Shown: positions 54,207 through 63,233 of the stretch, one piece after another
How positions within the stretch are numbered: position 1 is the stretch's first letter
Layout: the number at the start of each line of letters is the position of its first letter
Assembly: GCA_016720825.1 (NCBI GenBank)
Contig: JADKJV010000011.1
Span: 107,909-171,908 of the forward strand
DNA length: 64,000 nucleotides
Origin: Chitinophagaceae bacterium
GTDB lineage: Bacteria > Bacteroidota > Bacteroidia > Chitinophagales > Chitinophagaceae
Direction: 5' to 3'
Notes under the pieces: generated by a model
The model's input: the letters and a program-made list of their open reading frames with translations, nothing else
The model's database searches: none
Told to the model about the DNA's origin: nothing
Translations under genes and position numbers: made by a program

Positions 54207-54527
54207 TTACCAGCGATTGCCTGAATTACCACCAGAATTACCTGAGTAAGACGGACGGCTGGGACGCTGTGATGTTGTTCTTTCTTCACGGGGTTTTGCA
54301 ACGCTTACGCGGATTGCACGACCGTCAACAGTTGCACCATTCAGCTCATCGATAGCTTTATTGGCAGCAGCATCATCACTCATTTCCACGAAACCGAAAC
54401 CTTTGCTGCGGTTAGTGAATTTGTCCATAATAACTTTGGCAGATGTAACTTCTCCGTACTCTGCGAAATAACTTCTTAAGTCTTCATCCGTAACGGCGAA
54501 GCTTAAATTCGAAACATAAATGTTCAT
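54207..54527 (-). CDS. RRM-domain RNA-binding protein
   Basis: A 106-aa cytoplasmic protein with one RNA recognition motif: RNP-2 NIYVSNL (residues 2-8) and RNP-1 SKGFGFVEM (about 42-50). A basic Arg/Ser/Gly/Asn-rich tail (EERTTSQRPSRPSYSGNSGG) follows. Small RRM proteins of this type occur in Bacteroidota and cyanobacteria and may act as RNA chaperones or regulators. The 5' region (54528-54680) is AT-rich and long for this organism, so leader regulation is possible but not shown. Confidence 0.92.
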   Translation of the reverse strand: MNIYVSNLSFAVTDEDLRSYFAEYGEVTSAKVIMDKFTNRSKGFGFVEMSDDAAANKAIDELNGATVDGRAIRVSVAKPREERTTSQRPSRPSYSGNSGGNSGNRW

Positions 54528-54689
54528 TGTAAAAAATTAACTAATAAATAAAAATACTTGAGAAAAACGCAACGTAGAGACTGACTATCTATTAGCAGGA
54601 AATGCTTAGCAGAAAAAATCGTTCACTTACAAAATGCTGAATAACTCAAATTAACTTGGCGAAGATAGGCTATTTCATCTGAATGCAGG

Positions 54690-55007
54690 GATTATCTTTT
54701 ATCCAGTGTTAAGATGGTGATAATCGTTACCTGTTACCAGTTCCAGTTGCCAGTTGCCAGTTACCAGTTACCAGTTGCCAGTTCACGCACGTTAACGGCT
54801 AGCAACAACTTACAATTGACAGTTTACAGGTAACTGGTAGCAATTATCGTTTACCAGTGTTAAAATGGTGATAATCGTTACCTGTTATCTGTTGCCAGTT
54901 ACCAGTTTACACGCGTTAACGGCAAGCAGTGGTTTATTACTAATAGGTAACAAATTAAGTGTAACAAGTAATGTATTACTGGCAACTGGTAACTGGTAAC
55001 CGGCAAC
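54690..55007. repeat. Duplicated heptamer-rich region
   Basis: CCAGTT(G/A/C) heptamers run six times from 54743 to 54784; the inverted form (TAACTGG units) lies at 54981-55007. A segment beginning CCAGTGTTAAGATGGTGATA at about 54701 recurs at about 54852 with one change, a spacing of 151 bases, and each copy is followed by heptamers and a TTAACGGC block. This is a tandem duplication that carries the heptamers. No gene is supported in 54528-55045. Confidence 0.75.
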
Positions 55008-55045
55008 TTTTTCACCGGAATATATCAACTATAAAGGACCAACAA

Positions 55046-57452
55046 CTAACCAGCCGGTGCCTCCACATTAAACGGGTTCACTTCCTCCTTCTTCCTCACC
55101 CCAAAATTATATCTCAAATTCAGTCCAAACCGGCGTGAATCAGATTTACGCACAGCCCCGGCATGGATACTGCCCTGGTTAATGGTGAAGTCGTTGCGGT
55201 TGGTGAGGAAGATATCATTTACGCTGAGTGTAACAGTCAGTTTCTTTTTCAGGAACATGCGATTGATGCTTGAACTGAGTGATCCGAAACTGGAGAGTTC
55301 ATAGAACTGCTGCTGGCCTTTGAAACGGACAAAACCATTTACGGTTAGGGTAGATAATTTATCGAGCTTGAGCGTATGGTAGGTGAATAAAGTCCAGGTG
55401 CCTTTTTTAAACGACAATGGTTTGTTTTCATACAACCCCTGGTAGAAATTATGATTGTACTGTGCACCTAACACAAAAAAGTATTTGCCGCCGGGTGGGA
55501 GGGCGCCCATCCCGCGCAGGTACCACTCTTTGTTCTTTCCTAAATTATCATACGTGCGGTAGGCGGTGCTCCGGCTGCTATCTGCCTGATAAATCACATT
55601 GGTGAAAATATCTTTCGTGTCATTGATACCTGCAGCCAGCAGCGGCGTCTGGTCAACACTCACATTAAACTCATAGTTATTCGTGAACTGCGGACGCAAT
55701 GCCGGATTCCCTTTCTCCGACATGTAAGGATCTATATACCGGGCAAAAGGATTCAGCTGTTCGTATTGCGGCCGGGTAATCGTGCGGCGGTAAACGAGAT
55801 AGGCGCGGAGTTCATAGCCGGCAATGGACATCAGCTTATTGCTCAGGTATACATAAGGGAACAAATCAGTACGGTGAATCGAAAACCGGGAATAGGCAGG
55901 CACTTGTTGGGTACCGGTCATGTTCGTGTTTTCCACCCTGAATCCTGATTTAATAACAAAGTTTTTTCCGAACGTCCGCGTGCCCTGCGCATAAATGGCA
56001 TTGATGTTCTCGGTGTAATGGAACGTATTCGTACGGCCGGAATCCACCAGAGGTGTTCCGCCGGAGGTGGTAAAATATTTCGCTTCATTGCGGAAATCGG
56101 AAGCAGAAATCCGGAACCCGGTTTCCAGGGTGAATTTTTTAGTGTGCTTTAATTTCAGGTCGCTTTTGATAGTAATCGCATGACGCCGGTTATCCTGTTC
56201 CCCATCACCGGAAAAAGATCGCACAAACGGTATCGTAAAAGCAGTTATATAATCCTGGGCCGACGTGTTTTTCATCCAGGTATAAAAGAAATCAGTTTTC
56301 CATTCACTCCCGGTTGTGTCGGGCTTGTATTTAAACTCGATGCCGTTTTGCCAGTAATAGCTGTTTCCTTTGTTGGTAACGGTATTCAGGTTGTTTGACA
56401 GTTTCTGTGGCGTGAGTACATCAAAAATGTCACTCTGGTTTTTTGTATTATTATTGAAATGGTTCAGACTGGCACTTCCTGCAAAATCATACGACCATTT
56501 TTTACTCAATGGCCCTGCCAGTCCATACCCCGCAAAATAAACGTTGCTATGGTAAAGGGTGGCGGCATCCTGTGACAGCAGCGAATCCACCGTAAATGCC
56601 CTGTCGGTAACAATCTGGTCATAGCTGTTCCGGTTATTGAAATTGAAGTTCACGAAAGAACTTTTCTCGCCATCATTATTATTCAGGCTCACACCCGTAT
56701 ACTGGTTGCCGTAATTCCCTTGTTGCATTCCCGCATTCACACTGCCTGTCATGCCGATCTTAACCCCTTTCTTTAAAACTACATTCACCACACCACCACT
56801 GGCACTCGCATCATAACTGGCCGAAGGGGACCTGACAATTTCTATTCTTCCAATGGCATTGGGTGGCAGGCTCTTCAGCAACGTGGCCATATCCGCCGCA
56901 CTCATCTTCATCTCCCTGCCGTTTATCTGAACCGAAGCCGGTGTCAGGCTGTTGATAAAAATATTCCCGTCCTGGTCCACAAACAACCCCGGCACTTTTT
57001 CTATCACTTCATAGCCGCTCGTGGATGTGGCCGCCAGGTTCTCCGGTTCCACAATCAGTTTATCATCTTCCTGCCGCATAATCGGTCGCTTCGATATAAC
57101 CGTCACCCCTTCCATGATCTTTGATGCATTTTTTGCAATCATAGTATAGGTTGTCCCTGCAGCCGGGGCCATTATTTTCAACGTCGCCGGATGATAACCC
57201 ACGCCTGTTGCAACCACTTCATAAGGCCTGCCAGCCTGCAGCTGAAACGAGGCATAGCCGTTGCTGTCCGTCATGGCATAAAAACGTTCCAGCGTATCAA
57301 TGGAATTCGTCACCGCTACCGTGGCTCCAGTCAGGGGCTCTTTTACTGATAATAACATGGAATTTGATGGTCACCTTTTTAATCACTGGTTCCTGGGCAT
57401 GCAGGGTAAGGGCGGAAAAAAGGGAGAGGATGAAAATGTATAGTTTAGGCAT
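55046..57452 (-). CDS. TonB-type outer-membrane beta-barrel protein, one-base frameshift
   Basis: The uninterrupted frame starts at 57358, but ATG 57450-57452 opens a signal peptide (MPKLYIFILSLFSALTLHAQ) and KKVTIKF in another frame; removing one A from AAAA complementary to 57341-57344 joins them to KEPLTGATVAVTNSIDTLER. The corrected protein is about 801 aa. It has a carboxypeptidase-like regulatory domain, a plug (IINSLTPASVQINGREMKMS-like text and IEIVRSPSASYDASASGGVV) and a barrel ending RFGLNLRYNFGV. It looks like the OMP_b-brl_3 family rather than SusC. A -7 box lies 14 bases upstream, supporting the upstream start. Confidence 0.87.
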
Positions 57453-57466
57453 GGTTGGGAGTGGGG

Positions 57467-57474
57467 CAAAACTA
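57467..57474 (-). promoter_or_regulatory. -7 promoter element (TAGTTTTG) of the TonB-type barrel gene
   Basis: Minus strand reads TAGTTTTG, a full TAnnTTTG match, with 14 bases before the ATG at 57452. It supports the corrected gene start over the internal one at 57358. Confidence 0.45.
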
Positions 57475-57525
57475 AGGAGTAAGGGGTAGAAAAATGATAG
57501 ATGAATGTTAAACTTGATGAGGTTA

Positions 57526-57639
57526 TTTTACCACAAGGGACACAAAGGAAATACACAAAGTTCACAAAGGGTCTAACTTTGTGCTGTGTCCCTTGGTGTT
57601 GGGGGGTTTTATTACATTCTCTGACTCTTTGTGGTAAAA
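57526..57639. repeat. CACAAAGG hairpin element, copy 1
   Basis: Left arm (TTTTACCACAAGGGACACAA and AATACACAAAGTTCACAAAG) faces right arm (ACTTTGTGCTGTGTCCCTTG and CTCTTTGTGGTAAAAAA), an imperfect hairpin. Built from repeated CACAAAGG-like words. It lies between divergent genes, so terminator function alone cannot explain it. Confidence 0.7.
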
Positions 57640-57658
57640 AATTCTTTATTTTTATTCC

Positions 57659-58174
57659 TTGATTAAATTCATCGCCACCATACACAAATTCGGCTCCAAG
57701 GGAGAAAAAACCGGCTGGACCTACATCGAGATCCCCGCCGACCTCGCCCAGCAACTCAAACCCAACAACAAAAAAGAATTCAAAGTAAAAGGCAAGCTCG
57801 ATAAACATCCCATCACGCGCATGTCACTCATCCCCATGGGTGGTGGCATTTTTATACTTGTACTGAATGCGGATATCCGGAAAGCCATTGGTAAAAAGCA
57901 CGGCGCGATGGTGCAGGTGCAATTGGCGGTTGACAACAGCGCATTTGTTTTCAACAAAGATTTGATGGAATGTCTCCATGATGATCCTGCGGCCGAGACA
58001 TTTTTCAATTCACTGACCGGATCGCACCAGCGCTATTTTTCCAAATGGATTGATTCAGCCAAAACAGAACCCACCAAAGTGAAACGGATCGCCATGGCGG
58101 TGAATGCACTGTCCCGTAAAATGGGATATCCGGAAATGATCCGTGCATCTGCACGGGAAATCCTGATTATTTAA
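57659..58174 (+). CDS. DUF1905 / YdeI-OmdA-like protein
   Basis: A 171-aa protein (TTG start at 57659). The first 95 residues are a DUF1905-type beta domain (GSKGEKTGWTYIEIPADLAQ; MGGGIFILVLNADIRKAIGK), and the C-terminal half is the YdeI/OmpD-associated or bacteriocin-protection-like helical domain (LTGSHQRYFSKWIDSAKTEP, VNALSRKMGYPEM). No signal peptide is seen. Function unknown. Its end overlaps the convergent cytochrome peroxidase gene by 8 bases. Confidence 0.8.
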   Translation: MIKFIATIHKFGSKGEKTGWTYIEIPADLAQQLKPNNKKEFKVKGKLDKHPITRMSLIPMGGGIFILVLNADIRKAIGKKHGAMVQVQLAVDNSAFVFNKDLMECLHDDPAAETFFNSLTGSHQRYFSKWIDSAKTEPTKVKRIAMAVNALSRKMGYPEMIRASAREILII

Positions 58175-59348
58175 ATGGATTGGAATACTTCACATCCGTA
58201 ATCATTGCCTGGTCTGTCAGTGTTTTCAGGAATGCCACCAGTGCGGCCCGGTCGGCCACACTCACATTCATCAAACGCACATTCCCATTGGGCAACCGGA
58301 GCTGCGGGGACAGATTCGGGTGATTCTGCACACCGGAATTATAATGCTCTACCACTTCTTCTAATGTCCTGAATCGGCCATCATGCATGAAGGGGGCAGT
58401 CAACTCCACATTGCGGAGTGAAGTCGATTTAAAGGTGGCGTCCTTATTGGTATTATTGGCAACCGCACCAAATCCACGGTCAACCGTTACTGCATCAAGA
58501 CCATTGTTTTTTTCCTGCGGTGCGGTAAAAGTTTCACTGCCATGACAGGCTGCACAACCACCAATACCAGTCAGGAAAATTTCCTTGCCGCGGTTTTCCT
58601 GGGCAGTGAAATTCGGGAACGGGGCATTCGGTGGAGGGGCCGGTGCAGCAGGTAAAGTGCCACGGCCTGCATCATATTTCGACTGGTAAGAAATAATAGA
58701 CCGCACAAACTGGGCTAATGCCAGCGATACCCGGTCGCTCGTAATATTGGCATCCCCAAACGCTTTCGTGAAAAGCGATGGATAATAGGTCAGCCCGCGG
58801 AGTTTGGTTTCAAGTCCCGCCAGCGTCATACCCATTTCTGTATGATCCTGCACCGGCATCAGGGTTTGTATCTCCAATGTGGCCGCACGCTGGTCCCAGA
58901 AAAAACTACCAGCGGGATAATATTTGGCATCTGTCAGTCCCATGGAATTCCTGCCGGTTAGCCCGCCATTAAATCCAATACTCAGCCGGCCGGTGTCGGA
59001 AAAGGCATTGGCCTGCTTGTGACAGGATGCGCAGGAAATGGTATTATTAAAAGACAGGTTTTTATCATAAAACAATACACGGCCCAGTGTGGCGCCGTTG
59101 TCGGAGATCTGGTTATTGGCCGGGGTATTGATTTGTCCGTTTATACCCGGGTTGTTCAGGTAACCGGGTAAAACAGGATTACTGTAATTAAAAGGAGAGG
59201 CGGGCAGGTTGAGTACCGCGGCTACCGGGTCATTCGTTCCGCCGCTGACCGGGTTACCAGACAGGTCGGAACTTTTTTTACAGGCAATCAGTACCAGGGC
59301 AATGCTGACACTTGTAATAATCAGTTTACGCGGGGCTCGTTGAATCAT
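58167..59348 (-). CDS. Di-heme cytochrome c peroxidase / MauG family lipoprotein
   Basis: A 393-aa exported protein with lipobox-like SIALVLIACKKS (Cys about 23). Two heme c sites: CASCHKQ (about 105-111) and CAACHGS (about 266-272). The fold, with RVLFYDKNLSFNNTISCASC, SFFWDQRAATLEIQTLMPVQ, APFMHDGRFRTLEEVVEHYN, matches the CcpA/MauG family, which reduces peroxide or carries out heme-based oxidations. Anchored in the periplasm or outer membrane as a lipoprotein. Confidence 0.92.
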   Translation of the reverse strand: MIQRAPRKLIITSVSIALVLIACKKSSDLSGNPVSGGTNDPVAAVLNLPASPFNYSNPVLPGYLNNPGINGQINTPANNQISDNGATLGRVLFYDKNLSFNNTISCASCHKQANAFSDTGRLSIGFNGGLTGRNSMGLTDAKYYPAGSFFWDQRAATLEIQTLMPVQDHTEMGMTLAGLETKLRGLTYYPSLFTKAFGDANITSDRVSLALAQFVRSIISYQSKYDAGRGTLPAAPAPPPNAPFPNFTAQENRGKEIFLTGIGGCAACHGSETFTAPQEKNNGLDAVTVDRGFGAVANNTNKDATFKSTSLRNVELTAPFMHDGRFRTLEEVVEHYNSGVQNHPNLSPQLRLPNGNVRLMNVSVADRAALVAFLKTLTDQAMITDVKYSNPFK

Positions 59349-59497
59349 GGTGGTGGTGTTATTCCCGCTTCAGACCTATTCCTGCTGCGGGGGTTTAAAA
59401 TAACAAAAATTTTCTTTTTCCGGCGAATCCGGGGTTTTCATGCAGACGCGGCCGGGAATAAAAATCCTTCTCGCGATAAATTCTTTTTCTTTGCAAC

Positions 59498-60874
59498 ATG
59501 ATTTCTTCTATCAGTGATTTTAACCAGCCCTTTTTTATCGGAATAGCAGGCAGCGGCATGAGTGCCCTCGCGCAATACCTGCAGGAAGCAGGCAAAACCG
59601 TCAGCGGCAGCGACCGCCTTTTCCATCCCGGTGAAGCCAATGAAACCCGTGAAAAACTGGAAGCAGAAGGCATCCTTTGTTATGAACAGGGCGGGGATGG
59701 CATCCGTCCCGGCACCGACCTGGTGGTCGCATCCACCGCCATCGAGGATTCTGTTCCCGAAATAAAAAGGGCAAAAGAATTAGGTATACCCATCCTGCGC
59801 CGTTCAGAACTACTGGCACTGATTGCTGCCAGTAAAAAAACAATAGCCGTCGGTGGCACCAGCGGTAAAAGCACCACCAGTGCGATGCTCTTCCAGATTC
59901 TCGAAAAAGCAGGACTCGAACCCGGCATTATCAGCGGAGCCGGATTGGTTGAACTGATCCAGCAGGGAAAAATCGGTAATGCGCAACTCGGTCATGGTGA
60001 GTGGCTGGTGATTGAAGCAGATGAAAGTGATGGCTCCATTGTTCAGTACAAACCGGAAACCGGTTTATTGCTGAACATCGATATGGATCACCAGGAAATG
60101 GATGAACTGATGCGCATCTTCGGCATCTTCCGCCAGAACAGCAAACATTTTGTGGTGAACCGGTCGCATCCGTTAGCAGCGGGTTTGTCTGTGGATGCAT
60201 CCAAAGATTTCAGTCTGGACAGTACCACCGGTGCCGGCTATATTGCCACTGAATACGAACAGCAGGGCATGCATATCCGTTTTGAAATAAACGGTGTTCC
60301 ATTCGAATTGAAAATGCCCGGCAAACACAATATGGAAAATGCTTTAGCAGCATCAGCAGTTGCTGCATCCATGGGTGTGCCACTCGAAACCTGTGCACTC
60401 GCATTGTTATCCTACCAGGGTATTTACCGGCGCCACCAGGTGCTCGGTGAAAAAAACGGTGTATGGCTGGTGGATGATTACGCACACAATCCCGTTAAAT
60501 GCGCCGCAGCCATCCAGGCCTGCCAGCCCGTGGCCTCCAAAGTCATTGCCTGGTTCCAGCCGCATGGCTATAAACCCACCCGTTTCTTACGCCAGGAATT
60601 TGTAAAAGAATTTGCACGCGTGCTTCGCCCCGAAGATGAAGTGTGGATGAGTGAAATTTATTATGCCGGCGGAACAGCCGTAAAAGATATTTCTGCAGAA
60701 GACCTGATTAATGATTTGAAAGCGCTTGGGAAGAATGCATTTTTTGTGGAAGACCGGAATCAGTTTTTAGAAACGGTAAGGCCGCATTTTACAAATGATA
60801 CGGTGTTGTTGCTGATGGCGGCGCGGGATCCGGGGTTGGAAGAATTTGCAAGGCAGACGTGGAAGCAATTGTAA
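59498..60874 (+). CDS. Mur ligase family protein (MurC/Mpl-like)
   Basis: A 458-aa cytoplasmic enzyme. The N-terminal Rossmann domain GIAGSGMSALAQYLQEAGK and GSDR are followed by P-loop VGGTSGKSTTSAM (about 117-129), ATP/Mg region and C-terminal domain (RRHQVLGEKNGVWLVDDYAHNP). It belongs to MurC/Mpl (UDP-MurNAc ligase or murein-peptide ligase), but which substrate is used is uncertain. A TTTCTTTG box with a 4-base gap to the ATG (59486-59493) suggests a leaderless mRNA. A long hairpin follows the gene. Confidence 0.85.
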   Translation: MISSISDFNQPFFIGIAGSGMSALAQYLQEAGKTVSGSDRLFHPGEANETREKLEAEGILCYEQGGDGIRPGTDLVVASTAIEDSVPEIKRAKELGIPILRRSELLALIAASKKTIAVGGTSGKSTTSAMLFQILEKAGLEPGIISGAGLVELIQQGKIGNAQLGHGEWLVIEADESDGSIVQYKPETGLLLNIDMDHQEMDELMRIFGIFRQNSKHFVVNRSHPLAAGLSVDASKDFSLDSTTGAGYIATEYEQQGMHIRFEINGVPFELKMPGKHNMENALAASAVAASMGVPLETCALALLSYQGIYRRHQVLGEKNGVWLVDDYAHNPVKCAAAIQACQPVASKVIAWFQPHGYKPTRFLRQEFVKEFARVLRPEDEVWMSEIYYAGGTAVKDISAEDLINDLKALGKNAFFVEDRNQFLETVRPHFTNDTVLLLMAARDPGLEEFARQTWKQL

Positions 60875-60880
60875 GTTTTT

Positions 60881-61000
60881 TTTACCACAAAGATCACAAA
60901 GGAATACACAAAGGCCACTAGTTATCCTACTTTGTGAACCTTGCGCGCCCGCCGAAGCGAAGCGGAGGAGGGTGTATTCCTTTGTGTCCTTTGTGGTTAA
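60881..61000. repeat. CACAAAGG hairpin element, copy 2
   Basis: TTTACCACAAAGATCACAAA GGAATACACAAAGG on the left faces GGTGTATTCCTTTGTGTCCT TTGTGGTTAA on the right, separated by a loop containing CTTTGTGAACC and a CGAAGCGAAGCGG segment. It is convergent between the Mur ligase and LURP-one-like genes and could act as a bidirectional terminator. The right arm resembles that of copy 1. Confidence 0.78.
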
Positions 61001-61014
61001 TTGTATTTAAATAT

Positions 61015-61440
61015 TTACGCCATCTCCGCCGCATGCCTCGTCATATACCACCCCAGTCCTATTAACAACGCCGGATTCATCTCCGCCCCCGGCATTGTAC
61101 ACACCATCACCGGCGCCTTCTCCAAATCTCTATACAGCTTCACTTCTGGACCAGCCGAAGCATCTAATTTGTAATAATATTTTTCTTCTTCCATTTCAAT
61201 GAAACGGTTTCCGTCTTCAGTGCCCAGCTCACAAACTTTTTGTCCGTATTCATTCCTGACTACCGTTTTGTGTTTGCGGAAACCTTCCTGGCGGATGAGT
61301 AATACCCTTTTCTCGCCGTCTGACTCAACACGTACTGAATTTGAAAAAGGATGGAAGACCAATGTCAGTAATTCACGGGAAGCATCATTTAAATGATACA
61401 CTTCGTTAGCGGATAAAGAAGGAGTTTTTTCCCATTGCAT
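61015..61440 (-). CDS. LURP-one / tubby-like protein
   Basis: A 141-aa protein (ATG 61438-61440; an earlier in-frame start would add ten residues). Strand-rich text (YHLNDASRELLTLVFHPFSN, RVESDGEKRVLLIRQEGFR, KTVVRNEYGQKVCELGTEDG, YYYKLDASAGPEVKLYRDLE) recalls the LURP-one-related/tubby C-terminal family, a lipid-binding beta barrel around a helix. The C-terminal helix (NPALLIGLGWYMTRHAAEM) fits. Family match is by eye. Confidence 0.65.
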   Translation of the reverse strand: MQWEKTPSLSANEVYHLNDASRELLTLVFHPFSNSVRVESDGEKRVLLIRQEGFRKHKTVVRNEYGQKVCELGTEDGNRFIEMEEEKYYYKLDASAGPEVKLYRDLEKAPVMVCTMPGAEMNPALLIGLGWYMTRHAAEMA

Positions 61441-61593
61441 GGTTGTTGATTTTGTAGTAAAAATTACCACCGTTATCCTTCATAAAATCACCGGAACATA
61501 AATTTAATAGTAACTTCATATTGGAGCGTAAATAGTGCATATCCGGTGGAAAATCCGGCACTAATCCACAATTGTTGAACTAACTTGAGTATT

Positions 61594-62076
61594 ATGAAAC
61601 TGACAATCAGGGAGATTGGATTTCTGGAGAAAGCCATTGCGCTTTCCCGGAAGGGGATGTTATCCGGGCAGGGCGGGCCTTTTGGCTGCGTGATTGTGCG
61701 GGGAGACGAGATTATCGGGGAGGGCAGCAATGCGGTTACTTCGACCAATGACCCCACGGCCCATGCCGAAGTAGTAGCCATCCGCCAGGCCTGTAAAACG
61801 CTGGGAACTTACCAGTTAACGGGCTGTGAAATCTATACCAGCTGCGAACCCTGTCCCATGTGCCTGGGTGCCATTTACTGGGCGCGCCCCGACCGGGTGA
61901 TTTATGCCAATACCAAACAGGAAGCCGCAGCTATAGAATTTGATGATGACTTTATTTATAAGGAAATCAATACGCCGATGGGAGAGCGGAAAATACCTTT
62001 TATACATTACCCTCATCCGGATGCGTTGAAGGTTTTTCAGGATTGGCACAATTGGGATGGCAAAAAGAAATACTAG
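61594..62076 (+). CDS. guaD: Guanine deaminase (GuaD-type nucleoside deaminase)
   Basis: A 160-aa enzyme (ATG 61594 preferred to TTG 61585). It has the cytidine-deaminase-fold zinc motif: HAEVVAIRQACK (about 55-66) and SCEPCPMCLGAIYWARP (about 83-99). The exact text CEPCPMCLGAIYWARPD and FDDDFIYKEINTPMGERKIP matches B. subtilis-type guanine deaminase. It converts guanine to xanthine. tRNA adenosine deaminases share the motif but not the C-terminal part. Confidence 0.88.
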   Translation: MKLTIREIGFLEKAIALSRKGMLSGQGGPFGCVIVRGDEIIGEGSNAVTSTNDPTAHAEVVAIRQACKTLGTYQLTGCEIYTSCEPCPMCLGAIYWARPDRVIYANTKQEAAAIEFDDDFIYKEINTPMGERKIPFIHYPHPDALKVFQDWHNWDGKKKY

Positions 62077-62088
62077 AATTAGCGAAAT

Positions 62089-62171
62089 AAATTCCAAAAC
62101 ACAAATTCCAAATTCCAAACGTCTAACCTGCATACCCAGTTTAGAAGTTTGGAATTTGTGTTTTGGAATTT
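62089..62171. repeat. 24-bp perfect hairpin of AATTCCAAA words
   Basis: AAATTCCAAAACACAAATTC CAAA (62089-62112) is exactly the reverse complement of 62148-62171, with a 35-base loop. It lies between the convergent guaD and anti-sigma-like genes and ends near a T-rich stretch. It resembles the element at 25451-25528. Confidence 0.85.
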
Positions 62172-62185
62172 GGGATTTCTTAAAT

Positions 62186-62548
62186 TCAGGGTTTCATCAT
62201 CCTGTGAATCACAATATAACTCAGCACAATCAGCAACAAAAGAATCAGAAGGGAAATATATAACCAGGGCTGGTCTTTAATCCTCATCTTCTCCCGCCGT
62301 GCTTTTTTCTTAGCGGTTTTCTTTTTCAGATCACGGTTGAGCATTTCCACCATATACTGGATCTGCTGTTTGTCTTTGATCTCCTGCAGCCCGTCCACAG
62401 CATCTTCTTCAAAATCATCCTGCATGATCAGTTTTTCCACTTCATGTTTTTTCTCTTCACTCAGTTTGCCCTGCAGGTAAAGCAGCAGGGTTTCCTGGTC
62501 AACTTCGGTGGACAAATGGGATAATATGTCTTTATAATTCTCGGGCAT
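62186..62548 (-). CDS. Anti-sigma-factor-like membrane protein
   Basis: A 120-aa protein with an acidic N-terminal cytoplasmic part (ETLLLYLQGKLSEEKKHEVE KLIMQDDFEEDAVDGLQEI) and one C-terminal membrane helix (WLYISLLILLLLIVLSYIVI). The first helices resemble zinc-finger-like anti-sigma domains but lack the Cys/His set. It starts directly after the sigma factor stop (62549-62551), with no gap, so it is probably the cognate anti-sigma factor. This is an inference from position and topology. Confidence 0.72.
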   Translation of the reverse strand: MPENYKDILSHLSTEVDQETLLLYLQGKLSEEKKHEVEKLIMQDDFEEDAVDGLQEIKDKQQIQYMVEMLNRDLKKKTAKKKARREKMRIKDQPWLYISLLILLLLIVLSYIVIHRMMKP

Positions 62549-63133
62549 TTATTTACGGGCGGTTTGCTCCGCCAGTTTTTTTTCAATCATGATTTTCAGG
62601 TTCCGTTTTCCGTTCTGGATATAACTTTTTACCTGTAACAGGTTGAATCCGGTTTCTTCGCTGATGTCCTGGTAACTTTTCTTTTCCAGGTAGAACAAAG
62701 TTACACATTGCCTTTGCTCGGTTCCCAGTTCTTTCAATGAGGCTTCCATCAGGTCAAGCGTCAGGTCATTCTGCTGCAGGGCCTGTTTATCCATTTCCGG
62801 TTCCGGGGTGGCGGTCAGTTTCTCATGCAGTTCAGTGGTGATTTTCCCGGGTCTGTCGCGCAGTTTCATCAGGCAGTGGTTTTTGGCCACCATGTAGAGC
62901 CAGGATTTAAAATACTCCACTTTGTATTTATGGAGTTCCTGGATCACTTTCAGGAAGATCTGCTGTACGCTGTCTTTCGCCTCTTCTTCATTCTTCAGGT
63001 ACTTCATGCACACACCGAGCAGCAGGAGCGTATAACGTTGCAGCAGGATACCCAGCCATTCGTTATCGGAATCGTGCCGGAACCGGTCCAGCAGCTCCTG
63101 GTCGCTCATATGCCCGTATTGATCTTCCTTCAC
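62549..63133 (-). CDS. ECF-type RNA polymerase sigma-70 factor
   Basis: A 194-aa sigma factor (GTG start 63131-63133). Region 2 is LKNEEEAKDSVQQIFLKVIQ ELHKYKVEYFKSWLYMVAKN H, region 4 is LGTEQRQCVTLFYLEKKSYQ DISEETGFNLLQVKSYIQNG. Group-IV (ECF) sigma, without region 1 or 3. The downstream gene, ending in one membrane helix, is the likely anti-sigma factor. Target genes and signal are unknown. Confidence 0.93.
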   Translation of the reverse strand: MKEDQYGHMSDQELLDRFRHDSDNEWLGILLQRYTLLLLGVCMKYLKNEEEAKDSVQQIFLKVIQELHKYKVEYFKSWLYMVAKNHCLMKLRDRPGKITTELHEKLTATPEPEMDKQALQQNDLTLDLMEASLKELGTEQRQCVTLFYLEKKSYQDISEETGFNLLQVKSYIQNGKRNLKIMIEKKLAEQTARK

Positions 63134-63233
63134 GGCCGGAAAATAGTTATTTGTTTTCAGTTAGATGCAGACTGGCCGCAAATCAATAAAAAAATCAGGG
63201 ATTGAATCATTATATTAGTTGAAACTTTTTCCG

